A stretch of 64,000 nt of DNA from Dryas octopetala. Taxonomy: Eukaryota; Streptophyta; Magnoliopsida; Rosales; Rosaceae. Each line of letters opens with the position of its first letter. Positions within the stretch are counted from its first letter, which is position 1. The position numbers and the translations under genes were made by a program. The stretch is taken from contig OY992835.1 in the NCBI GenBank assembly GCA_963921425.1, positions 1,116,001 through 1,180,000 of the forward strand, written 5' to 3'. Of this stretch, positions 23,645 to 34,071 are shown piece after piece. Below the pieces are notes generated by a model. The model ran no database searches and was not told the origin of the DNA. It saw only the letters and a program-made list of their open reading frames with translations.

Positions 23645-25037
23645 GGGGCCAATGTTGTGTAAATCATGTGTTTGTGGTTTAGTTTATGTGTTTGTATTGT
23701 GAAATGAAATAAATTGTATTGTGTTTAACGTTTTTAATATTTTAATATTAATATATTAATATTAGTGTCATTTTGAAGAGCTAATTAAATTATTAACAAT
23801 GATATAATATTCTTAAACATAAAATATTTTAAATATTTAATTAACGGGCACTTAATAAATTTTAAGATTAAGTAAATGAGTTAAATATTAATATCCCCAT
23901 ATTTGGGCCTCAACATCATTGTGTTAATGATCTCCAAAATCTATATTTTTACACTTTTTTATACCCAAAATTGATTTGGGTATTGGGTATTTGGGGATCT
24001 CCACTGTAGAAGGCCTAAGGGCTCCTTCTTCTTGGCAAGCTCTCCAAAAGAAAACTTTTAAACTATGAGAAATTTTTTCCTTTTTGGTATGTCTCTTCTA
24101 AGAGAGACTCCCAAAGGATCAAGGAGTGAGTATCTCAAACTTCACTTAGTGGTGCAAGTGAAAATGAGATACAAGGGTCTCTATTTATAGGCACAAGGGG
24201 GTGGAAAGTTTCTCTAATTCTCCAATGTGGGATAGAATGCAAAAGAAGTGCAAAAACACAAGGAAATCTCGACTTAGGTCACACGACTGTGCAAAAACAT
24301 AAGGAAATCTCGACTTGGGTCGCACGACTTGGCTGGTTGGCCCATTTTTTGAGAGTAAACGGATCCGGATGGATCCATTTAGAGAGGCACGGGTCTTGAA
24401 GAGGGGCTGGGCTTTCATTGGTTCTCTCTCCAAATCAATGACCACGAATAAAAGTTGATTAATGAGGCTAGACGGATGAGATTAGATCACGCGAGAGAAA
24501 TCCGGTGTGGCGCGATGTACAAAGCTCCTGTGAGCTTATCTAGGTGCGCCTATGTGGCACCGCGTCAGCGCGCCTAGCCCAATCGTTTCGCACCATGTGG
24601 CGAGTGTCAATCCCAGTCAACAACAACTTTAATTCTTTTCATTTCCTATTTTCCTATTTCTCTAAACTTCAGAAATTCACCAAAAATAGCTAAGAACTCT
24701 AAATAATTCTCCAAAAAATCTTACGGACTTGTATCGATGAGTACTAATTTTTTTATAGCCTCAAAATAATTAAATCTCTTCCAGAAAAATTATGAGAAAT
24801 CCTCTTCTCATAATTTAATTCTGAAAAATGAAAACAAATAAAATAATCACCAAACTCTTGAATTTCTTTTCTTCAAAATTCACTATCAAGCAACTAAACT
24901 TCAAAACCACAACTAAATGTCTAAGTTAGTTAAAACAAAGTTAAAGAAAACTTCAATTCCTTTAAACTAACCTTAAGAACAAGGTTAAAAAGCTTAAGTA
25001 GAAAAATTAAAATAAGTTGAAAATTCAGGGTGTTACA

Positions 25038-27486
25038 ATTGGAATCCGACATGAGGAAGAAGTATCTTCACCTCTTCGAGTAAACAAGTAATCTCGAGGA
25101 CGAGATTTATTTTAAGTTGGGTAGATTGTGAAACCCTAGGATTTTTTCGTATTTTATTTTTCTGTTGGTTTAATCAGAAATTAAATTTTGACGAATTTTT
25201 TCTTAAGACCAAGTGACTAAGGTTAGACCATGGTAGTGCTGAGCTCGTTTTCCTAAGATTAATGCGTTTGGTTCATCGAAATTGGAGTTCGGATTAAGGA
25301 AATAGGAATCATCAAAGTTTCATAATTATTTTAGATTATTATTTGATTTTTCGAAATTTTATGTGGATAAGTTGAATTTTTCATAAACAATCTAAAGATC
25401 AAAATAATGTTTTGAGGCCATAGGTAATTAGTACTCAGCCTCACAAGTTCATAGGATTTTCAGAGCTCAGATGTCTTTTTTGTGATTTATTTAAGTTTGG
25501 GAGAATTTTAGAAAATAGAAAAAAATCTGGAAAAAAGAAGTTCACGCGGATTGCTGACTTGGTGCGATCCTGGATGTTCCTCGTTGACGATCCGACGCTC
25601 CAGAATGTGGCCTGGGGTTTGTACGCTCAAACGAAGCTTCCGGTGTGAGCAAGATCGCGTATGCAGGCCCCTGTGCGACGCGAATGACACTGCATCTCAG
25701 CCACATGCTCCAGACGACACGTTGTTCCTCCCAATCCTGATCCGTCTGCACGACCCACCCGTACCCGCTCTGCCCACACCATTTTCTCTCACACAGTGAC
25801 CCGCGCTTTGACCCATTTAGTTCCCCCAGATCCGGTTCGTTTTTTTCTTATCCCACATCGAAAATTCACTAGTTTTTCTCACTTTTTCAAGCTTATAAAT
25901 AAAGAACCACACCCTCCTTTTCACTCCACACCTTCAGCTGAAAGCTTTGTGATTTTTCCAAAGTTTTCTTGAGACAAACCACTTGTTGGGAGTCTTTTAA
26001 GTTTGAAATATTTGTTTAGGTTGTCTTCTTAGGTGCCCTTAAGGATTTTGCACCTATGAACATCTCAATCAAATAATTTTGGCAATTTGTGGGGAAACTC
26101 TGCCAAATTTTCTACTTACCTTGGTAAGGTCTTTGGGTAAGATTCTTGAGCTTGGTTAAGTTATTTTATTTTGAGGTTAATTACTTATTAGGTTTTAATT
26201 TTGTATTTTAGCAATTCTATTTGTGGAGATTAAGCTAAGGAAGTCTACAACTAGGTATTTAATCTCTACTTTCTCTTTACGGTTTTTATGCATGATTAAT
26301 TAGTTAAGTTAGATTTATTAAATTAATTGATCATGTCTAAGTTGGATTTAATTATATAACTATTTGATTAAAGTTGGATTAATTATAACTAATTAATTAT
26401 GTAAATCAAATTGGATTATAGCATTGCTATAACTAAAAAGAAAATAAAATTACTAAGAAGCATGCAAATAAAATTTAAGTTGGATTAATTTACTTTGCTT
26501 GCATGACTAGTTACTCGTTAAATAATTGATTGAGGTCACCCTATTAAAGTAACTAAACACGTGATGTCGAGGTCAATATCAGCTGCTGTTGCTTTGTCGG
26601 CTTAAGGATAGTGGGACTGATCCCCAGTCTCCCTCATACTGACCTGGTCATATTGTTGTACTTTAATTGGTTAACTTCCAGATTTATAAATAAAATCGGA
26701 CTTTAAGTAGAAACCCTAAGTCCCAAAAATACAGAGACTTAGTCTTAGTATAGTAGTTTTAGGAATTTTCTAGGAAGACATAACTAAAGGAAATGTCATG
26801 TCGAAACTCTGTCGAAATTACCGTTTGACTAAAGTTGGCATTCTGTCGGATTTGGATTTCTAATTTCCCAGAGAAGGATTTAAGGACATTGGTGTTGTGG
26901 AAGTGCACAAAGATTAAGATTGGACACCGGGTATGGGGATTCTCACACCCCGAGGGAAAGCTATGATCGTATATGATGCTTACCCCTACGTTGTTTGTTT
27001 TGCACTTGCTTGTGATTGCAAATCACGCTCCGGTTGATGATCTTGACTAGTTGGTTGGGCGAGGCGCTCGTTTATCTTGCTGGGCATCCTCGGGTCTTAT
27101 TCATGTTTAACATGTTGTTTTGTTGGGTCTTCTACCCATTTTATTATCTGTCCTTTATTCCAGTTTGTAATTATTCAAAACATTTTTCTAGTAGTCAGTT
27201 GGTATCCCATTTTAGGTTTTGTTTAACAAACATGATCTTTACTGATGTCATGTTGTGCTAAGGGTTATTTTGTAAAACTTTAAATACCCTACTAGGTTTG
27301 CTTTTTTATAAATATAATTTAAGTATGTTTTTATGATTTCTGCTGTATACTTTATTTTCTGATCCAACCCGTTTTCCATCAAACAAAGGCTTAACTTGTA
27401 GAATAGTGATGCTAAGGCGTCGTATCATATTCTGGGGTTCTTGGGGCGGGTGCCTCTTCCAAGACCTCCATTTGGGGCCTGACACA
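25038..27486 (+). mobile_element. Chromovirus (Tekay-like) 3' end of pol plus LTR
   Basis: The first 45 bases encode ESDMRKKYLHLFE then a stop, the characteristic C-terminus of Tekay/Del-type pol. A short leader to 25,126 ends at a TG (TGTGAAACCC) that opens the LTR at 25,127. The LTR has a TATA-like TTATAAATAAAG near 25,891 and fades near 27,470-27,486. The rest of the internal region is absent; the minus-strand LTR ending at 25,037 lies where it should be. Broken fossil. Confidence 0.65.
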
Positions 27487-28055
27487 CCCACCCTCACGCG
27501 GTGCCACAAGGTGGCGAGTCAAGCCTACAAACTTTTATTAGTTTTTCCGTTTTCTTTTTTCTTTCTGTTTTGGACTTGTGCAGTTGACTGGGCTTGTGTG
27601 GCTGACGTTTCTTAGCCATTTCCAAGCCCATATAACTGTCCAGACCTTAAGAATGAATATCCATGAAGTCAATTATATCCTTGGGTGTCCAAATTAACTT
27701 TTCAACAAATTCTATCCTACCAGTTATTTCCGGACTTTTGTTGATCTTAATAAATTGAATGATACAATTCATTTACCCTCTCTATTTAATTTAGAACAAC
27801 ACATTTATAATTACTAATTTAATCACATCAATATATCCAAGAAATTAATTATGCCTAGAAAATAATGTCCATAGTACATCCCTAATGTGATCTCTTAAAC
27901 TTGCACTCCATATTACTACAATTCCCATGCATGACATACATGTGCAAGTTATGTTATGCTACCACCATCTATGCGAGGGCATAAAGTCAAGCATTCTTTC
28001 CCCAGACGTGAGCAGCCGGATATTTATTCTAGTTCCCCATATTCCCCACGTAAAC
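27487..28055. other. Intergenic AT-rich DNA, nothing recognised
   Basis: No coding similarity, terminal repeats or tandem structure is seen. Confidence 0.4.
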
Positions 28056-28557
28056 TTAGGGTTCGTCTGGTAACGTTTTAAAAACTGTATTGTAAACGAA
28101 AACGACAAATTAAATTTTGCATTCTCAACATATGAGAAGGTGTCTGGTAGCGTAATTGAAAAACAATTTTATTAAACAAAAACAACGAAAACATGTTTGA
28201 TATTAACCAATTATTATAACCAAATAATTATGTTCACAAAAGATAATAATTAATTATAAATTATTATTAACTAATTTCATAAAATAACTATAACTAATAA
28301 CTTAAAAAAAGAGGAGTTGTAGAAAGTCGCACAACCCAACCCACCTCAATTGGTGGCCCGCGTGACCCCACCCTCCCCCTTCTCTCTCTTTGTCCATCTC
28401 TATATTCCTTTCTTTCTCTCTCTTCCTCTATGTCTCTTTCTCTCTCTTTCTTTTTGCTTTTTGAGCACCCCCCCACCCCGCTGCTGCACCTCCCCTCCCC
28501 ACCCCACCCAACCCACCAGCTGGCGAGACAGAGATGGAGAAAGAAAAAGACATATAA

Positions 28558-28607
<50 letters not shown>

Positions 28608-28981
28608 GGAGGAGTAAAGGAGTGATGAATAGAGATGGGCAAGGTGGGCAGCGTTGGTAGGTAGGGCTGCCGTCAGAGGTGGGTCGGGCTAGGTAGAGGG
28701 GGGGGGGTGCGATCTGCACCTCCTCTTCTTCTTTTTTCATTTTTCATTTTTTCTTGTTTTTTTTGTTTTTGTTTTTAGCCTTAATCTTTTTTATCTCTAT
28801 GTATTCTAAATTCACCGAAATATCATTTAATTATTTTCTTAATTTATATTGTAAACTCGAAAGTCTATTTTGTATTTTTCAAAAACTATTTTCTCAATAC
28901 GGCAACCAAACACATTTTTGTCATATTTTTGAATTTGAAAAATGAAAAATCGTTTTAGAAAATATTACCAAACGTGGCCTT
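28056..28981. mobile_element. Non-autonomous hAT-like element (about 0.93 kb)
   Basis: The left end reads AGGGTTCGTCTGGTAACG and the right end ATTACCAAACGTGGCCT, inverted and imperfect, in the style of the plant 'AGGG-TTTGGTAAC' family. It encloses a C- and GA-rich centre (28,370-28,710) that has no transposase. A target duplication was not found. Confidence 0.5.
28561..28607. repeat. (GA)n microsatellite
   Basis: About 23 GA units with one interruption. A CT-rich run at 28,379-28,450 nearby can pair with it. Confidence 0.95.
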
Positions 28982-29665
28982 ACTTATTTTGAAAATGAAT
29001 CCCAAATTCATGCACGTGAAATTCCAAATATATCTTTTTTTCTTAAAAAGGCTAAGAGTGGGATCTCTAGGGTCTCTTCATCATTGGCTTCATCATTAAG
29101 TCTTCTGACCTCTGACAGTCTGAGTTGGTTAAACTTGAATTAATTCCACTAAATACTTCTAGTTGCACTCCAACGGAGGAGAGAACATTTAGCTTTTGAT
29201 TGTCGAAGAATTTCCCTGAACTCATCAAGTCTCAATGACAACGATCCTTCCCCATTATCCATGGTTACGTATTATTGGAGAATGGATTTATCGATGTTGT
29301 CCAACCAATATACTCACATGCATCTTGTCCTTGTGGTCCGAACATCATTGCATGATACCATTTAACGACACCATAATCGAATTGACTAGCACTAGATTCC
29401 GCATAACACTTATATCAAGAATATTACTCTAAAATAAGTATAGAGGAGAATTCCATCTTGATTATCTATGTTTACATAATCCTATCCTTAGTTTCCCAAA
29501 ACATATCGGTATATAGAAGTTCGTCAAAGAAATTAGTGCCCACTGATAGCTCTATAAAACTAAGTCTAGGACATGTGTCCATGATAATCTCAAGATTGGG
29601 AACTTGCATGTCATCCTTAATGATTATAAGGCGCGTATTGTAGTAGACAACATTTTGAAAATATA
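28982..29665. other. Intergenic DNA, nothing recognised
   Basis: No gene or element could be supported. Codon-like stretches at 29,235-29,643 do not resemble a known family. Confidence 0.4.
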
Positions 29666-30206
29666 AGGGCCTGTTTGGTATTCTATTCAAAAACAATAAT
29701 GCTAATTGTCCCACTTTTTTTTTTTTTTTTTCCACATGTATCCCATCTGATGTGTCATTATTTTACTGGAAGGGTATTTCCTTTTTCTTTTTTAGGTTTT
29801 ATTTTTTAATTTTTAGTGTCCAATGTATGAATACCATGTAAGATGATATGAAATTATAATATAAAAATGTGGTAAGTGTAGCATTATTGATTCAAAAACT
29901 AATTTTTTTTTTCAAAAACAAAAAAATAAGTTTTAGCCAAGAAAATGTGTTTGGTAGACTATTTTCAAAAACAGTTTTTAGAAAAAAAATTCAAAAACAT
30001 GCCTTTTTTAAAAAATGATAAAACATCGGTTTTTTTTTACACTTCATTTTTTCTTAGCTGTCATCATTTTTTAAATTTAAAAATTGTTTTCAAATTTCAT
30101 ACCAAACAAGTTTTCAAATTAAAAAAATTGATTTTGAAAACTCACATTTAAAAAAAACATCTTAATTTTTGAAAAAAAAATTTGAGTAGAATACCAAACA
30201 GACCCT
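29666..30206. mobile_element. hAT-like MITE, 541 bp
   Basis: The ends are AGGGCCTGTTTGGTATTCTA and TAGAATACCAAACAGACCCT, inverted over about 20 bp with one or two mismatches. The interior is A/T-rich with CAAAAAC and GTTTTTG runs and is non-coding. A clean 8-bp duplication is not seen. Confidence 0.75.
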
Positions 30207-30918
30207 AAGTCTCATGATCCATTAATGCACTTTTGTGCATTAACACATCAATCTAGAGTCCTACACTTTTATGGATGAGATTTGCCATTCTTGCTAAACA
30301 TGGCCGTCAAGCAAGAGATTAATCGTGCTACAATTAACACCTTAATCATTGAGTTTAGCCAGTCCACAATTTGAGTTGTGATCTTGTTTATGATATAGAG
30401 CATATTCTAAGTGTATCTCTTCTATATGAACTCAAAAAAAAATATATATATATATATATATCTTTATCAATATACTGCCTTCTTCTGCACATTTATCTCT
30501 ACCCCATGATGGGGAATAGCTAATAGTTAGGACACATAAGAAATTTATAATCCACTTATGGGAAAAGTCTTTCCCGCATTAAGCACTAATATTTTTTTAA
30601 CGTCTAATATAGACACCTCAATGACCATTTGTATCAAAGGCTATCACCATGACGTCATATTCATACTCAACTACTCATGAAAAATGTGATGCTTATTTAT
30701 TTATATTAGCCAGTAAGTATTAGTGGAAAATTAATTATAACGGCTAATATTCTAGCAAATACTACATGAAAGTCACAAAGTGTGTTATTTATACTTGATA
30801 AGGGCCAGCCCTGGACGGGTGGTGCAAAAGTTGTGCCACACACTCCACCGCGCTTGCCTCCAATTTAATAAGGGCCCCTATTTTTTTGTCTTCAAATATG
30901 TATAAAAAGTAAAAAAGA
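30207..30918. other. Intergenic DNA, nothing recognised
   Basis: AT-rich with an (AT)n run near 30,442-30,461. No supported gene. Confidence 0.4.
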
Positions 30919-31703
30919 GAATTATAGCAATGGTACTCGAACTTTACCTCAAATATCACTTTGGTTCACAAACTTATTTTTTCAAATATATAGTCCACGA
31001 ACTTTCACCTATGTATCACTTTAGTCCATTTCATCAATTCCATTTATATTCTTTTTGTCAATTTTAGTAACGTATATTATGTTGTGGGAAGAAAGAGGAG
31101 GTGAGTTACAATTTTTATCTTTCAAAATGTAGCTCACATATTTGACATGTAACTAAAATTAACAGAAAAAATAGATGAAATTGACGGAATATATGGACTT
31201 AAGTAATAAACGAGTGAAAATTCGTGGTCTATAGAATTTAAAAAACAAGTTAGTGGACCAAAGAGTGATACTAAGGGTCCGTTTTGTTCACAAAATTGAT
31301 TTCTTGAGAAATCAATTTCTTTGCATTTTCCGGGGGAAGGGAATGTGAAATTTCATTTCTTGTGTTTGGTAATTTTAAGAAAGTAAACTAGGAATTGGAA
31401 ATGAAAAGTGTCAGTTTTTCAATTATACCCTCATTTTTTATTTGTTTTGAAATAATAACAAGGTTAGTTTTGTCCAAAAAAAAGGTATAAATAATTTTCC
31501 AAAAGGGGGAAAAACAAAACCCAAGCTGGAGCAAGGGTTTCAGTTTCCCAATAAGGGCATCTGATTCCCTTGAACCAAGAATTGATTTTTCTTTCGTGTA
31601 CTTACCAAATGTGGGAATGAAATTGATTTTTCATTCCCAGACTTTGAAAACTTGAACCAAACGAACCCTATAAGTAAAACCCAATGACAATTGTTGTAAT
31701 TTG
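30919..31703. mobile_element. MITE with ~100-bp inverted arms (Mutator-like), split by a second MITE
   Basis: The left arm (about 30,919-31,025, with ATCACTTTGGTTCACAAAC) is inverted at about 31,196-31,273 (GTTAGTGGACCAAAGAGTGAT). The outermost part of the right arm, similar to AATTATAGCAATGG inverted, reappears at 31,670-31,703, after the insertion at 31,274-31,669. Confidence 0.65.
31274..31669. mobile_element. Tourist- or hAT-like MITE nested in the right arm of the preceding MITE
   Basis: The ends are AGGGTCCGTTTTGTTCA and TTGAACCAAACGAACCCT, inverted with few mismatches. Flanks read CTA and ATA, so a 3-bp TWA-type duplication is possible but not exact. Non-coding, 396 bp. Confidence 0.65.
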
Positions 31704-32214
31704 CTTAAAGAAAAAAGTCAATCTTAAAAAACAAGATGAGGTGGTGTAGTACGTGGTTCTTCTACACACCTTAAATTTGAATGGCCCCTGTTTGACTCCT
31801 ACCACAGCATTAAATTTTTTTGTTCAGTTCTTTGGGTTTTTCACCTCTCCAACTCTAATGGGTTGGGCTAGTCTTTCTCCTGGAAAAATATTAGACTTAA
31901 ATATTTTTGTGATTGTAAGAGGCTTTAAAGTTATAATGCAGTTTTTCACAATTCTTAAACAAAACATTTGATTGTATTTTTTTTTTTTTTCCTAATTGGA
32001 CTTGTGATATGGGCTTCAATAGTTTGTTTTTTATACCAGGCCCCGAATATTCCAGGAGGTCGACCGACCCTGTAACTGATCAAATGTAAGTGATGTAATT
32101 AAAAGACAACTTATCATAAAATGTGTTACCTATAATTCATATACCTATCTAAGAAAAACAAATCTGAGGTTGAACCCAAAGGGGAAAAATCCAAAGAGAA
32201 AAAAAAAAAAAAAA
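31704..32214. other. Intergenic DNA with poly-A tract
   Basis: Nothing coding is recognised. The stretch ends in a run of A residues (about 32,199-32,214) abutting the next MITE. Confidence 0.4.
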
Positions 32215-32514
32215 GGTCGAAAGACGTTTTTGGTCTCTGTACTATGGTTGAGTCGCACTTTGGTCTCCGTCATTTCAATTTGCATTTTTCAAAAACCGTG
32301 GTTCCATTAATATTGCAATCAGGTCTAAACCGTCAAAATTGAGACAAAAATGCCGACGTGGCATCACGTGATTGGCTCTGAAGTAGACAATTTTGACGGT
32401 TTGAACCTGATTACGACATTAATGAAACTACAGTCCTTGAAAAATGCAAATTGAAATGATGGAGACCAAAGTACGACTTAGTCATTGTACACAGACCAAA
32501 AATGTCTCTTGGCC
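32215..32514. mobile_element. Long-TIR MITE, 300 bp (Mutator-like)
   Basis: Arms of about 130 bp at 32,215-32,345 and 32,383-32,514 are inverted copies (both contain TTTGGTCTC and CATTTCAATTTGCATTTTTC) separated by about 40 bp. A-runs lie on both sides. Confidence 0.8.
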
Positions 32515-32759
32515 AAAAAAAAAAAAAGTTATTTGGTGAACCATGTCCAAGGTCAAGCACTTGTTCTAAAGGTCCTCTGTTTGTTGAGAATGAAACAACA
32601 TGGAGTACTTGTTATCAGATTTCAACGAGGAAGATAAAAACATTAACAAAAAGAGGAAGAAGGTTTTGATCGTTGGGAAAATGAAAAAAAAAAAAAAAAA
32701 AAAAAACAAAGTAAGAAGGTTTTCCCGTTCACAGGGAATTAGCAAGGAGTCGTAGGGTG

Positions 32760-32791
<32 letters not shown>

Positions 32792-33087
32792 TCAGGTCTA
32801 TTGAATCCACTTTAATGAAGTGGAAGGACTAAGATTAAAAATAAAAAAGCAAAAGAGGATGGCTAAATAAAAGAAGACGATTCGAGTTTTTAGACTTGCA
32901 TATTCATATGGATATTTCCTTGTTGGGTTAGAAAGTGAATTAGTGTTAGTTATTTGTTTAAAAAGTTTTGTTAAAAGCCATATAGGTAATTATACTATTG
33001 GGTTACATAAAAATGTCGTAAAAATGTCGGGAAGGGATGAGAAATTTGAAATTTATTATTATTTAATTAGGCTACAAATAAAAAAAT
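32515..33087. other. Intergenic DNA with two long poly-A runs
   Basis: A runs lie near 32,683-32,706 and 32,763-32,786. No gene or element is supported. Confidence 0.4.
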
Positions 33088-33235
33088 TATTGGGTGTAAC
33101 TAATATACCGTTATGTAGTGTAATCAATCTAACATCTAAGAATATTATTAGACCGTATGTTTATATTTATAAAATATAATATTAATAATATTCACCTATA
33201 TTATAACACATATTAATTATATCACTTGACAATAT
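33088..33235. mobile_element. Small palindromic MITE, family B copy 1
   Basis: Starts ATTGGGTGTAAC and carries AATCAATCTAACAT, ...ATTAATAATA and a degenerate inverted end. Related copies are at 53,841-53,999 and 60,668-60,834. This copy is the most diverged. Confidence 0.55.
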
Positions 33236-33867
33236 ATTAATTATATAAAATAATTTTTACCAAGAGATCCACAAGTACCCTAAATGTATAGTACCCATAT
33301 GCCAGAGTATATGCATGCTAAAAACAAAATCTCACAAGCGTACGTTGGCAGACATAATAAATGCACGTGTACCTGTGGCCATTGTCCTCTAGCCGGTTTT
33401 GTCTTTTGGTTTGTATATTATTCTCTGAATGAGAGAAACAAGCAAATGTCATATATATGATGACTTTCCTGACATTTCACGGGACCAAGCTCTTAGAAAT
33501 TACCAATTAGTGTACCATAGTTCTTGCATATATGCCTATATATAGAACATGTCAAAAAATTTCATGTTGAATATACACCGTACAGCTGTAAGTACAGTTC
33601 GACAAAAAAAAAAAAAACCAGCTGTAAGAACAGTTGGTTACTTTGTAACTATCTAAGCTTTAGGTGCATTTGTTGAGTCACGCTGCTAACCAACCACACG
33701 GTCCACACCTAACCAACACCCTCCTGAACTGCATTTGCTGAGCCGATCATGCTGCAGTCCTGGAATTCTGCTATCAAATGTGTCTTAGCTTATTTGATCA
33801 TTTATCGGAATATCAGGTATTTAGTTTCTAAGGGGTACATTTCCCTAAAGTTGGATCATATAAAGTA
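33236..33867. other. Intergenic DNA, nothing recognised
   Basis: AT-rich. No ORF or repeat is supported. Confidence 0.4.
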
Positions 33868-34071
33868 GAGTAAATTTTATTTTGCACCTATGCGGTTTGC
33901 TCAAATTATTAAGTTGCTCCCTCAGATTTCAATTTTAGCAATTTAAAACTCAAAGTTTAAATCAAAGTTTAAAATCAAAGACAATGTGGCTCCTCAGTAA
34001 GTCTGACTGTTACGTTAAATGCTTATGTGACACATGTGAGACCCACAATTAATGTCTGCAACCATTATAAG

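Larger units (their letters stand above)
20131..24015 (+). mobile_element. PIF/Harbinger DNA transposon, 3,885 bp, with both genes recognisable
   Basis: Terminal inverted repeats start GGCCTTCTACA at both ends and continue imperfectly. The 3-bp target duplication TAA lies at 20,128-20,130 and 24,016-24,018, as established for the superfamily. Both genes lie on the plus strand: a Myb/SANT-like ORF1 with one intron (20,808-21,845) and a DDE transposase ORF2 (22,282-23,644). Both are broken (three internal stops in ORF1; one frameshift and several stops in ORF2), so this copy is not autonomous. It inserted into an older chromovirus LTR. Confidence 0.9.
19750..25037 (-). mobile_element. Chromovirus (Tekay-like) LTR, minus strand, split by the Harbinger element
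   Basis: On the minus strand it begins TGTAACACCCTGAATTTTC at 25,037. A TATA box (CTATAAATAGAGACC, near 24,180-24,192) follows, then AT-rich sequence similar in layout to the plus-strand LTR at 25,127. The 3' end near 19,750 is degenerate and no target duplication was found there. Without the 3.9-kb Harbinger insert the LTR remnant is about 1.4 kb. It is a fossil, probably truncated where it meets the Tat-like sequence. Confidence 0.55.

Noticed and set aside
25551-25799. 82-residue frame in the chromovirus LTR
   Set aside because: Lies in the GC-richer U3 part of an LTR, with no family resemblance.
28294-28740. Open frames on both strands with long Ser-Leu and Arg-Glu runs
   Set aside because: These are translations of the GA/CT microsatellite inside a non-autonomous element.
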